Shown here: positions 9,718 through 23,240 of the stretch, piece after piece
Layout of the letters: the number at the start of each line of letters is the position of its first letter
Position numbering within the stretch: position 1 is the first letter of the stretch
The notes under the pieces: model-generated
Told to the model about the DNA's origin: nothing
The model's database searches: none
What the model saw: only the letters and a program-made list of their open reading frames with translations
Made by a program: the position numbers and the translations under genes
Source: Cotesia glomerata
Lineage: Eukaryota; Arthropoda; Insecta; Hymenoptera; Braconidae
Assembly: GCF_020080835.1 (NCBI RefSeq)
Contig: NC_058160.1
Span: forward strand, 19,641,152-19,705,151
Reading direction: 5' to 3'
DNA length: 64,000 bases

Positions 9718-12196
9718 ATGAAAGAAATTACTGTTGCACTTCTTGCGATAAGTTTTTTAGCATTGACAAATGCTCACACTTATCACATGGGAGAATGCCC
9801 TGTTGTACAACCAGTGACTGATTTCCAGATGAGTAGAGTAAGTATATATTTAATTTATTAATTTATATTTGAGTGGTATTTTTATTTGCTACAAAATTTG
9901 TTTAATTTTACAAGGTTTAAAATATGAGAATAATTCAATTGCATGTTCATCAATCAGAATTTGTGCTTAAAAATACTTTTAACTTTTCGCTTAAAAGTTT
10001 TAAACTACATAAAATTTAGATAACTATCGTTTTCCTGAAAATTTAAGATTTTAAATTTGACACCAGTTATACTAAGAGATTTAAAAAAAATGTTCAAGTA
10101 CTTAAAAAAATATGTCGAATTCTACAGAATTGACTAATTTGTTTCAAATATTTCCTGAACAAAAAATTAAAAAGAAAAAAGTATTTGTTCGAAATAACTT
10201 TTTAATTTTTTGATCAAATTTTTGAATTTAAAAAATTACAACAACCGTCACAAGCCACGGTCAAATGAGTTCGTTTACTCAGAAGATATCCTTATCGAAA
10301 TATATTCGAATCAGTTTTTTTTTAATAATTTATACGACTAAAAAACTACGTTGAATAGTTCAAGCGTCGTCGAAATATGTATATTCGTTTGTTAGATATT
10401 TGAGATTAAATAATTTTTTCCCCTAATTTGTTAAAAAAAAAATTTGAAACGAGAAATTTTTTTACAATTTCTTCTAATATTTAATAACAGTCATATAAAT
10501 TCTTATCTGTTTCTCTCTTTATTTAATATGTTTTGAAAAACCAAAAAAAAAAAAATTTTGTTTCAATATGAAAATAGACAAAACTTTTTATGTTATTATT
10601 ACTTTTCAAATCATTTTTAATAAATCACATTTGTCAACTTTTAATTAAATAATCAACTGTCTAAAAATAAAAACTTTTGTATTTTAAATAGCCGATTTAC
10701 ATATGCATAATTTACTTACTACAATTCATACTAAAATAATTATTATGTATATATAATAGAAGTCGTTTAGTATGTTGATACATATTTTTATTATATGTAT
10801 TAGCTGACAGATATTAAATCTATTGTTACTCATTTGTGTCAACAGTTTTTGGGATATTGGTACGTCATTCAAAAAACTTCAACTGCTAGTAAATGCGTTG
10901 GATACAATTACACACGTGGCGATGAACCTGGAGAATACACAATTTCTCAAGAATCAAATCATCCAGTATTGGGTAAATATTTATAAAAACTTTATACATA
11001 ATATCTAGAAAATCATTCGTATCCATTAATTAGATATGTAGTCCATAGTATAAAATAAAAAAAAAAACGCACATAACTAAGCGTAATTGTCACACTAGAA
11101 ACAATAGCTTAAGACGTTGTTCAATATTATTTGTAATTGTTTATTTTTTTATAAAAATTTCTCTTACAATAACACAAATAATAAAAATGAAATATTAAAA
11201 AGGTATAAATATAAAAGGAAAAGAAAATTGTTTTAATTAATTTGACTTTGAGCTTTAAAACAAAAATATCAGTAAAAAAACACATTTTTTTTGTCATTCA
11301 TACTCTTTTAATTTTAAATGTATTCAACGTATGGTATATTTTTAAAGAACAAATTATATTTGATGATATTTTACCCAACAAGAATAATAAAGAACAATTG
11401 ATAAAATTTATTTCTTTAAAAATACATAAGTACATACAGACATGTCAGATAAAGTATTTGATTTAATCCTACATCATAATGATGCATTGACGAGATGAAT
11501 GACAATAAAGTGAGATCTATTGTATTATTCAGGCCTTACTCCTCTGAAACATGAGTATCGTTATACTGGTGAATTAACTGTACCAGAACCAAGTACGCCA
11601 GCACTGATGCAGGTTCGCTTCCCACTGAGTAAGTTATTTTTTCTCAAAAATAATTTTTGATAAAAAATCGAATGCTGCAATTAAACATAAATATTTTAAT
11701 TTTCATAGGTGTAGCTGGAAGTGCTTCCCACGTTATTTTTGCAACAGATTATGATAACTATGCTGGTATCTTTACTTGTCAAAAACTTGGATTTGCACAC
11801 CGTCGGAGTGCTACAATTTTATCACGTATGAAAGAACTTGACAAAACGAAAGTTGATGCTATACGAACTAAGTTAAGCAGTTACGGTGTTGATCCTTATG
11901 ATTTGAGTATTGTACCCCAGAGTGGGTGCAATTTTGGTCAAGATCCCGTTGAAATTGACATTAATCCAGATACTTTTAGTTCTGAAAACGTTGGTAAAAT
12001 TTTCCGCAAAGCAGGAGATAAAATAAAAAATGGTTTTGAATGGGTTGTGAACGCGGGAAATAACGTTTACCATAAAATCACCGGTAGTGAGACAAATGAT
12101 TCTGGTAAAGATAATATAAAAGACCAGCAACCTGGGACAGTCAGACCTATTAGTCATCCAAAAATTGAAACCAATGAAGTAGAATGGATTCCTTAA
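9718..12196 (+). CDS. Apolipoprotein D-like lipocalin with C-terminal extension (4 coding exons)
   Basis: Coding exons 9718-9837, 10846-10972, 11533-11628 and 11709-12196, all with GT-AG borders and compatible phases, give 276 residues. Lipocalins of this kind are secreted carriers of small hydrophobic ligands in a beta-barrel. A signal peptide of about 19 residues ends near LTNAHT. The mature start GECPVVQP, the lipocalin GxW motif in FLGYWYVIQK and the later TDYDNYAGIFTC strand motif place it with ApoD/Lazarillo proteins. The barrel ends near a Cys-containing segment at about residue 200. A further 75 or so residues follow that ApoD proteins normally lack, with an amphipathic-looking helix (VGKIFRKAGDKIKNGF) and a polar tail. 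The next gene downstream is a secreted PLA2 on the same strand. Function in this species is unknown; the family assignment is firm. Confidence 0.85.
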
Positions 12197-14680
<2,484 letters not shown>

Positions 14681-14688
14681 CGAAATGG

Positions 14689-14722
14689 TATAAAATCCAG
14701 TTAGAATCAAGTTACAGACATT
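14689..14722 (+). promoter_or_regulatory. TATA promoter of the PLA2 gene
   Basis: TATAAAA at 14689-14695 is followed about 30 nt later by a plausible start site around GTTACAGACATT. A short first exon then carries ATG at 14755 and a donor after CAG (14763/14764). Confidence 0.5.
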
Positions 14723-14754
14723 GTTTGATCAATAGAATATTTGTTTGTGAAAAT

Positions 14755-17134
14755 ATGCAACAGGTGTGTAATTCTTTCTGAAAGACAATCCTTCTGTGGT
14801 TGATAATTAAAATTAATTATACTTAAGGTGAATTATATCAGAAATATTTAATTAATAATACTCATTGTAAAAGTCTTTTTAAATGATTGTTAATATAAAT
14901 TATAAGTTGTAATTCATAAAAATAATATTATATCTATGAATTAACTAACAGTGACTTTTATTGCTATACTTATGAGTGACAACAATGATTCACTTAAACG
15001 AAACAGTAAAATCATAATAGATAAAGTAGATAAGTGTAGAAGTTATTTAAATAGACTTATTGAAGTTTCAATTTATATATTTATATTCTTATTCTGATGC
15101 TATAAATTTATGATATATTACAGATGCACTTGATTCTTCTATTAATTTTACCGATTCTTCGGTCAACGGAAGTAATAGCAAGTGTCCTAGTTGCTGATAA
15201 TACTATGTCGAAGATGGTAGAATTAAACTCGGGCGCACCTTTTTGCGAGTTGTATCACGACCGCGGAGTTATTCAAAAGATGATTCTTGGTGCAGACCCG
15301 AAGAAAGTTCGCCAAATGTCAAGTAATTTAGTTGCTGACCTCGAAGAAACTTGTAAAGAATCAAGGAAAAAGGGAAAAGTAAGACTTATGGTTGAAGGAT
15401 ATATCATAATAAAAAATCTGAAAAACAATTGACCCTGAAGGTCATCCCTGAAATTTTCCGCTATTTTGACGTTTGACACGCTCGAAAATTTTTGAGCTCT
15501 TCAACAATCTTAAAATTGTTTTGAATCAATATTTTTTTGAGATTTTCATATGGTAATATCTTTTGAACCTGGCATTCGATTTTAATTTGCTTGGCGGCAT
15601 TCGACGCAATTTTTTTAGCACAAAAATTTTTAAGAGATCTTCAGTCAATTGATTGAAGACTTTGAAAGATATTTTTAAAAAACTGAAGAAAAAATTTTTT
15701 TTTGTTTTTATTTTTGAATATCTTTGAATCGGCTCGACCGATTGACTTCAAGATCTAATCAGATTCGTTATAAAGATATAGTTCGACAAAGTTTTCTTTA
15801 TAAACATACACACATCCACCCCCACACACACGCGCGCGCCCTTACTTCTAGACGGGAACAGTTGGAACGGTTTTTTAGGATCATAACATGTGGAAATTTG
15901 ATGAAAACTCGAATTCTCAAAATCGAACCGAAATCAATAACTACTTCCTGCTGTTAAAAATAATTAATTTTCAAAGAGAGAAATTAAAAATAAAGCAGTT
16001 CGTAATTTGAAAAAAAAAAAAACAATTATAAATGGTTAATACAGCAATTAAAATTAATAATTATCAAATTTTAGTTTTCTTTAATTGAAATTTGAACTCT
16101 GAACAAATCGACAGCTGGAAATTAGCTGTATTTTTTTAAACAAACATTATATTTTTTGGTGGATTTAACGATACTTCAATAGAAATAATTAACTTGAATT
16201 TAATGTACTAGAATTTAATTAACTTAATTAGTAATAGATTAATATGTTAATTAATTAATTAATAATTTAGAACCAGCCTGCGGGCGGTGGCATAATTTAT
16301 CCAGGCACTAAATGGTGTGGACCAGGTACTTTGGCATCTTCTTACAATGACTTAGGTCATCACGCGGCGGAAGATGCTTGCTGCAGAGAACATGATCATT
16401 GTCCAGTAGTGATAAATCCCAATCAATGTTTGAACAGTATTTGCAACAATGCGCCATTCACTCGGTCTCACTGTGATTGTGATGCTAAATTCCGACGTTG
16501 CCTTCAAAATTTAAACACTGAAGTAGCCAATACACTCGGTGCGCTCTTTTTCAATGTCATACAAGTCACTTGCTTTAAAGAAAGACGTCCGTGTTCTGAA
16601 TGGCAAAGGTAAGACATACTACTATTATTCACAATGTTATTAATAAGTCAATGTTGTTTTAAATAGTTATTACAGACAAGCGTTCCAGTGGGCGAAATCT
16701 CCAAAATACTGGCCAATATATGCTCGAGGATGGCGACATCAACCAAAACCATTGTTCAATAAAATAATCAAATTTTTCGTTAAGACTATCAGTACTATTA
16801 AATGAATAAATATTTCATCATTCCACGATTTTAAATGGGTTCATATGCTAATTTTTTTTTTTTTTTTACGTATTTTCAATGGGATATCTTGTTAACGGAG
16901 GTGGTGGAATTAATGCATGAGTTTTTAATTAGGTGGCAATGGTTACATGACTGCAAAACAATTACATAATAATTACTAAATGAACGATAATTAAATAATT
17001 TTACTATAATAATAGATCAACTTTTCTTTTATTACAGAGTTGGTTACGGAGAAGTTGAATCTGCAAAGATATGCGGACAATACCATTTCCGGCCAAGTGA
17101 AAAATATGTTCCATTGATGCCTTTGAATGTTTGA
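14755..17134 (+). CDS. Secreted group III phospholipase A2, two candidate last exons
   Basis: Exons 14755-14763, 15124-15378 and 16271-16608 are shared. They are followed by either 16676-16805 or 17038-17134. Both last exons have good acceptors and the same phase, giving about 243 or 232 residues. The enzyme would hydrolyse the sn-2 ester of phospholipids outside the cell. A hydrophobic signal peptide sits at residues 4-18. The calcium loop WCGPGT (about 103-108) and the catalytic CCREHDHC (125-132, His129/Asp130) define the bee-venom-type group III family, with many conserved Cys. If the 9-nt first exon is not used, the Met at 15124 still gives the same signal peptide. The first last exon encodes a basic Trp/Lys-rich tail; the second encodes a tail with one extra Cys. 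This group includes venom and non-venom insect enzymes, and I cannot tell which this is. Confidence 0.85.
15431..15960 (+). repeat. Dispersed repeat in PLA2 intron
   Basis: The repeat begins TTGACCCTGAAGGTCATCCC, which recurs in variant form at about 58014. Its 'CATTCGACGCAATTTTTTTAG' region has a counterpart near 46855. It also contains a CA/CG-rich run at 15808-15840. This is a decayed interspersed element that inflates PLA2 intron 2. Confidence 0.5.
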
Positions 17135-18495
17135 ATCAGCCAAAAATCATTTTCAAATATTTTATTTCTTATTAAACTTTTTAAATGACAAGTCTAATTT
17201 AAGTAAAGAAAGACAGAAGAAAAAAGAAAAAAAAGATTCGAATGAAAAAATAGACTATGGTTCTGTCAAACATACTGTATTTTGTTCCTTCAATATTATT
17301 CAAAAGAAAATAAATTGTGTTATTGATTACCAACTAAAAAAATTTATATTTAAGATCATACTTTACAAAAAATAAATCTTTTAATGAATTTTTGAAGTAT
17401 ACTTTTTTATCTATGAAATTCTTATGAATTAAATAATATTGAAAAATTGCGCAGGGGAGGCCTGAAGAAAAGAAAAGATAGCTTCATAAATTTTTCCAGA
17501 ATTATTTCTGTATACAAAGAATTTTTTAGTATATTTTACATTAAAAAATGACTATACTTTTTACCGTTGACAACGAATTTTTTATCCAACTTTGACGCGT
17601 GCTATTATTCAAATAAATGGACGGATGGAAAATTGTTTGTATAATATTTATAGAAAATTTTATGCTCTAGAACTTTCAATCAATGAAAGTTTCAAATATG
17701 CAATTTGTTGGTAATTATTTTCCGGACTATCAAACCATCATAGAGTCCGATAACATGATTAAATAATGAATTATCGACCTTCCAAAGTAAAAAAGTTTTG
17801 ACTTATAAATTCCTACCAAAAGTCAAAATGTCTATTTTTATGTTAAGAATAAATTTTCAAAACTTCAAAGAAATTCAATAACTTTTCAACTCACTGTATC
17901 GTCTCTTTGTGAAATTCAGCCGAAATTTAAATAATTTGTAATTAATGATTAATTGCCGGACGAAGATCTACCAAAAAGGAAGCTGTAAGAGCTGTAGCAA
18001 TAGCATGTTTTATGACCAACATTTTCTCTGTGGATACCAAAAATATTAATTCAATAGTTTCAGGGATAAAAATTTTTCAACTTTCATTTTCTTCGTTTAT
18101 TTATGATTTACTAACAAATTCGAAGCTCTTTTAGCTATTCATTAGAATTTCAACTAACCGATTGGGTGTTGAAATTATCAGAAATGGAATTTTTCAGAGC
18201 TGTATCAATTTGATTCAACCAAACGAGGTAAAACTTCCTAAATTCTGTGAACTACAGATTTCATGCTAAACAGATTTCATTAGTTTATATCTCAGTGCTC
18301 TTTTTTTGCCTGATCTATACTAATATATTTCATTTAATATTTGACGTATGTCATTGACTAGCACGAATTAAACTAAATATTTCAACGAATTTTAACAACT
18401 GAAAAGAATAATTATTGCACGCATAAAATTTTAGTTATATTTCAATAAATATAATTTATTTACATTTGTCATTGTCTACTCAATTATGTATTCAT
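17135..18495. other. Intergenic region between PLA2 and SIRT4
   Basis: The two genes converge here. AATAAA signals near 17370 (PLA2) and on the minus strand before 18490 are plausible poly(A) sites. No other feature was seen in the AT-rich remainder. Confidence 0.5.
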
Positions 18496-19761
18496 CTAAC
18501 TATGAAAATTTAAATTGGGAAATAGTTGTTTGAAAACTTCACCACATCCAGAATTTAATTTAATAGCTGCATACTTATCAGCTCTAGTTTCACCAATATT
18601 AACAATTGCAATTGGCTTTTTTTCTTCAACAGCTTGTAAAATTATTCTATATCCGGAAAATGTAGTTAGAGATGTACCAAGTACCAATAACGCATCAGCT
18701 TCGTCAACGGCATGTCGAACTTGCTCAACAGTATGTCTTGGTACGTTGTCTCCAAAAAATACAATATCAGGTTTTAATATACCACCACAATTTTCACAAG
18801 ACGGTAAAACAAACGCTTGGGCTTGTTCGTCTGAAAGTTCAATATCACCATCCGGCCGTATTTCTTTGCTATTAGCGTTAATGGTTGGATTTAATTTGTC
18901 TAAAATATGTTGAAAATCTTCTCTACTAATTTTACTATCACAGTTTAAACACATAACAGTGTAACCAGTTCCATGTAATTCTATTACCTGACTACTACCT
19001 GCTTTTGAATGTAATCTATCAACATTTTGAGTAATAATACATGATACGATGTTTAAATCTTCTAGATATTTAAGAATTTTATGACTGAAATTCGGTTGGA
19101 ATTCCGAAAACCTGTAATAAATATAAGGAATTATGATTATGATAATTTGAAAAACCAAATTCTGAGTATAGTTAATCGTCTATAATTAAATATGACATTA
19201 AAACTCACCTCGGCCATGCGATATAATTCCTAGCCCAATACCTCTTCCTGATATGATCATGTTTTCTAAAATCTTGGTATAAAACAGGCCTTCTATTACT
19301 AGTAGCATATAATCCAACTCCTTCAGACCTATAATCGGGAATTCCACTTTCTGTTGAAACACCTGCACCAGTTAAAACACATATTTTGCCTTCATTTCTT
19401 ATGAAATTTTCAAGCTGAATTAAATCATTTGGCTTCGGTGGTTCATATTTTGGTACAAAAGAAAGATTCGCAAAATTTTTTAAACCTGAAAAAAATAAGT
19501 TTATATCATTAGAATAAAATTTCTCCCACAACTTTTAAAATATAATACTGAATTTAACAGACATTCATCAATTTTTTAGATTTTTATAACAATTAAATTA
19601 AATCTTTCATTTTTATAATAATAATAAAATTTACGTTTATTTTTAAAAATAAAAGAATAAAATTACTCTGAAAAAATAAAAAATTTCTGTGTTTGCTTAC
19701 TAGAAAATAACCACGATCCAGATGTTTTCTTTAAATTTCTAAGAATATTAACTTCATTCAT
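18496..19761 (-). CDS. SIRT4: Sirtuin 4, mitochondrial NAD-dependent enzyme (3 exons)
   Basis: Exons 19701-19761, 19209-19485 and 18496-19111 on the minus strand join in phase to 317 residues, the usual SIRT4 length. SIRT4 is a mitochondrial NAD-dependent deacylase/ADP-ribosyltransferase that regulates glutamate and fatty-acid metabolism. The N-terminus (MNEVNILRNLKKTSG) is basic and Ser-containing, consistent with a mitochondrial presequence. Motifs seen are the NAD-binding GAGVSTESGIPDYRS, the SIRT4-specific GVGLYATSNRRP, RYWARNYIAWPR, TQNVDRLH, the catalytic His in ELHGTGY, and two CxxC zinc pairs (CLNC, CENC). The start was chosen as the first of two nearby ATGs at 19761. It is divergently arranged with the HIRIP3-like gene, leaving about 270 nt between start regions, so a shared promoter is likely. 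Confidence 0.93.
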
Positions 19762-20395
19762 TTTTCAATAGTTGTAACCAATATTTTATAATAATTCTAT
19801 TTTATTTTTATGTAACTAACAAAATTACGGAGCTTTATTTTAATGCAAAAAAATAGCAATGTGTTCAACCTTGATTCATACATATTTTGTAAATATGTTA
19901 TTGTATACCTATACTAAATATAACTGCAGAAGTATAATCCGGACATTGCCGAACATTTTACATTCGGTTCACGAAGGTTAACATGTAGCGTTCTCGTATT
20001 TTGCCGCGTAAATATATTTAGTAGTGATTAATGATTAGTAACCAACAAAAATACTGCGTAAACAGCGTAAACGGTAAGTTAATTTAAAGCTTACAAAGTT
20101 ATTATTTTTGTTGTAACATAAGTTTTTATCTATGGATGAAATAAACAAGTAGTAAGTAAAATGAATCAAAATAATTAAATAATTGTCTTGATAATAAAAA
20201 TTGTTCATAACATACTACATGAATATGTTGATACAGCGTCGCTTGATTTAATTTTACACTAAAGAACTAATTTAATTTTATTATACATATTTACATAATT
20301 TTGAATGAAAATCGAAATGAAAACAATTATGTCTTATTTATTTATCTATTTTTTTAAGGAAGAACAAAGCTGAGCTATTGAAATACTGCAAAAAA
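19762..20395. promoter_or_regulatory. Shared intergenic promoter region and 5' UTR exon of HIRIP3-like gene
   Basis: The region lies between the divergent SIRT4 and HIRIP3-like start sites. A likely untranslated exon ends at GTAAACG|GTAAGT (about 20072), and the coding exon follows an acceptor near 20357 (TTTTTTAAG). A short upstream ATG (20030) would stop before the main frame. No TATA box with an initiator was seen, unlike the secreted-protein genes. Confidence 0.4.
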
Positions 20396-21989
20396 ATGGA
20401 CAGTTCAACGGAACATGAAATAGATAATGATACAACCAAGTTAAAAACTAACAAAAAACGAGTACATGTGGATAGTGACGATAATGACGAGATAGTTACT
20501 AAAAAATCCCGGACTGAAAATGATTCTTCAGAAAAATATGATGATAAGGAATCCATGAAAGACGAACTAACAGATAAAAGTGGAACAAATTTTGATGATC
20601 AAAAAAATCCGAAAGTAATTATTTTTTATTTAATTTCACCTTTTGATATATTCAAACTTTTTTTTTGATTTACAGGAAAATGAACATACTTCTAAGAAAA
20701 AGGATGTAGATGATAAAGTAGATGAAAATAACAAAAACTCGGAAGATTCTGCTGATAATAAAAAAGCCTCAACAGAATCAGAAGAATCGGATGATAATAA
20801 TGGTAAAAAATCAAATAGTAGCGATGATAGTACCAAAGTTAAAAAGACAAAGAAAGATAGAAAAAAGGAACAAACAAAAAATAAGAACGTCAAACGAGAT
20901 ACGGATTCAGAAGATAGTTCGAGTGAGGAAGATTGTACTAAAATAAAAAAGAAAATCCAATCTCTTGGTCCCCTGTCAAAAAATATTGTTAAATCTAAAG
21001 GAAATAAAGAAGAAAGTGATAAAAATACGAGTGATGATGACGATAAAAGTTTGTCTGAAGATAAGAAAAAACTTGACTCCAGCAAAGATGATGCCTCTGA
21101 AGAAGAAAAAGAAAATCATAATCGTTCAGATACCAACGACATCAGTAGTGATTCAGAATCAGAAAATCGTAAACGAATAAACAAAAAACAGAATACTAAA
21201 TCAAAATCTTCAAAAACTCCTAAAGTACCTAAAAGTTCTAAAATTTCCGACAACGTTGAAAATAAAAAAAACAAACATAAGAAGAGTGACAATAAAGACA
21301 AAAAAGTTATGAATAAGGAATCTAATGACTCAGATAATTCAAAAAATTCATCAGACAGTGAAGAGAATTTCAGTGACGATGAAGATGAAGAAAAGGATAA
21401 AAGCAAAGGAAAAAAGGTATTTTTACTTTTTCATAATTCGCTTTTAATATATTGAATTTATGTTATATTGCTCTAAATTTTTTTGTAGTCGCGAGGTTCC
21501 GTTAACTTTGATAAAAAAGTGAATTCCTTGAAAAAATATATACGCTTGGCTGGTATAAGGGTTCAATGTTATAAAAGATTATGGAATGATTGCAAGAGTA
21601 ATAAACAACGAATCGATAAGTTGAAGGAATTATTAGAAAAGAATGGGGTTTCCGGAAGGCCATCTATAGAGAAGTGCAAGGCAGCAAAAATTGAACGTGA
21701 ACGTATTCAAGAAATTGCTTCTTTAGATACTGCAAATATTATTTCAGAAGGTATTTATATAGCAAATTAAAAAAAAAAATTGACCCCATCTATCAGCCAT
21801 AAAATTTTTCGTTTCATACATTTTTCTTTTTGGCATTATCTATTTACTTAATTATTTTTAACAGGTCGTGTTAACCGATCTCGACGAGCTCCTCTAAGAA
21901 AACAGAAATCTCCTACTCCCCCACCAGTTTCTACAACCGAACATGAAAAAATACGTAAGAGAATTAAATTAATAGTCGATAGTGACTAA
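20396..21989 (+). CDS. HIRIP3: HIRIP3-like histone chaperone (4 coding exons)
   Basis: Exons 20396-20614, 20676-21416, 21489-21750 and 21865-21989 join in phase to 448 residues. HIRIP3 proteins bind histones, including H2A family members, through a conserved C-terminal CHZ-type region and associate with the HIRA chromatin pathway in the nucleus. Residues 1-320 are an extremely acidic, Ser/Lys-rich disordered region with likely CK2 and nuclear-localisation motifs. The conserved part starts near residue 330 with LKKYIRLAGIRVQCYKRLW, continues through a leucine-rich helix and GRPSIEKCKAAK, and reaches IASLDTANIIS, all typical of HIRIP3. The tail is basic and ends IVDSD. The Met at 20396 is the first ATG of the exon. 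The exon could extend upstream in frame from a non-ATG codon, so a missing N-terminal exon cannot be excluded. Confidence 0.82.
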
Positions 21990-22100
21990 GTACAAGTTCA
22001 TTGAAATGTTAAATTTAACTAAGTTAAAGTTAACCAGTTTTAATAAATAAGTGATTTCTCTTATTAATCTCTAATAATCAGAAATTACAGTATTTATGTA

Positions 22101-22216
22101 TTAACCCTTCAGTACCCTCGCTATGAGAATTTTTCTCACGCAACAACATTCAACTTATAGGATGTCGCTGCAGTGCAAGTGAGACACTAAAAAGAACGTG
22201 GGTACTGAAGGGTTAA
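22101..22216. mobile_element. piggyBac-type MITE, 116 bp
   Basis: Perfect 13-bp terminal inverted repeats CCCTTCAGTACCC / GGGTACTGAAGGG are flanked on both sides by TTAA, the piggyBac target-site duplication. There is no coding capacity. It lies just downstream of the HIRIP3-like gene, close to its poly(A) signal. Confidence 0.85.
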
Positions 22217-23240
22217 TAAGCAAAAATTCACCCAGCAAATCAATATAATGTTTTCCTTAATTCAATGATTGTAAACAAAAACTAGTTAACATTCAATGAA
22301 ATATTATAATATCTTGATCTGAGTTAGACTCATGATACATAATTGTATACAAATTAAACAATTGTATTATTCAATGAGTTTTTGTCTTCCGATGCTATCA
22401 AAGAATGTACTATTTCTTTTTATTAGACAAAAAAATCTTTTTTGCTTGTCATAAACATGAAATGTGTACTTGGTGTGATACAACAGTGATTTATATATCA
22501 TAGAACTCTCAGTAAAATTTGTAAGAAACTAAATGTTGCAAAAAAAAAAAAAATAAACATATAATCAGAATCTATTTCGTGTTTTTTGCTCTTATCTAAT
22601 CAATAAATGTTATTCAAACAAATAAAAGTTATATTTAAAGAAAGTATAAAATCTTTATTGTTTTTATGATTAAACAGTTGGGTAAAATCAATCGAAATAT
22701 TATGATGTACATTATTCAAAATTATTGACACATGAATCTATTGGAAAAATCGTAGAAAATAGATATAATTTATAAAGCTATTATCTTAAATTACTTCTTA
22801 TTATTTGACACGTGTTTTCACAAAAATTAATGAATTTAAAAATAACGAAACAAGTAAATAGAATTACTTCTTTTTTTATTATTATCTTGGAGCTTAAGAT
22901 TTTGAAAAAAAAACTACAACCAAAGTTCCCTAAAATATTGTTAATGTTTGAACAATTAATTATAGTATATAAAGTAAAAACTTTTTTAACTTAGCCAAAA
23001 AAGCTTTTAAGCCAAGTAAATATTTGGAAGCAGAAGTTTGTAAAAATTGAAAACATTTTCAGAACATTCTATGTTAAAAGTATAAAATTTATTACAAAGT
23101 TTTTCAATCTGGAATAAGAATAAAATTATTTTTATCGGTATATTTATTTATATAAATATAGTTTAGCAACGGATAAAATTTTATAGCGGATTGAAAAACT
23201 AACCCTAAGATTTAAATATTTTTATATAGTAAAAAAATAA
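22217..23240. other. Intergenic region between HIRIP3-like gene and Testin
   Basis: The two genes converge. Several AATAAA motifs on each strand are plausible 3' ends. No further gene or repeat is recognised; the 60-residue frame at 22812-22994 has low-complexity Lys/Ile composition. Confidence 0.5.

Noticed and set aside
20636..21406. Long Ser/Leu-rich frames on the minus strand
   Set aside because: They are the antisense of the acidic Lys/Ser/Asp-rich region of the HIRIP3-like gene.
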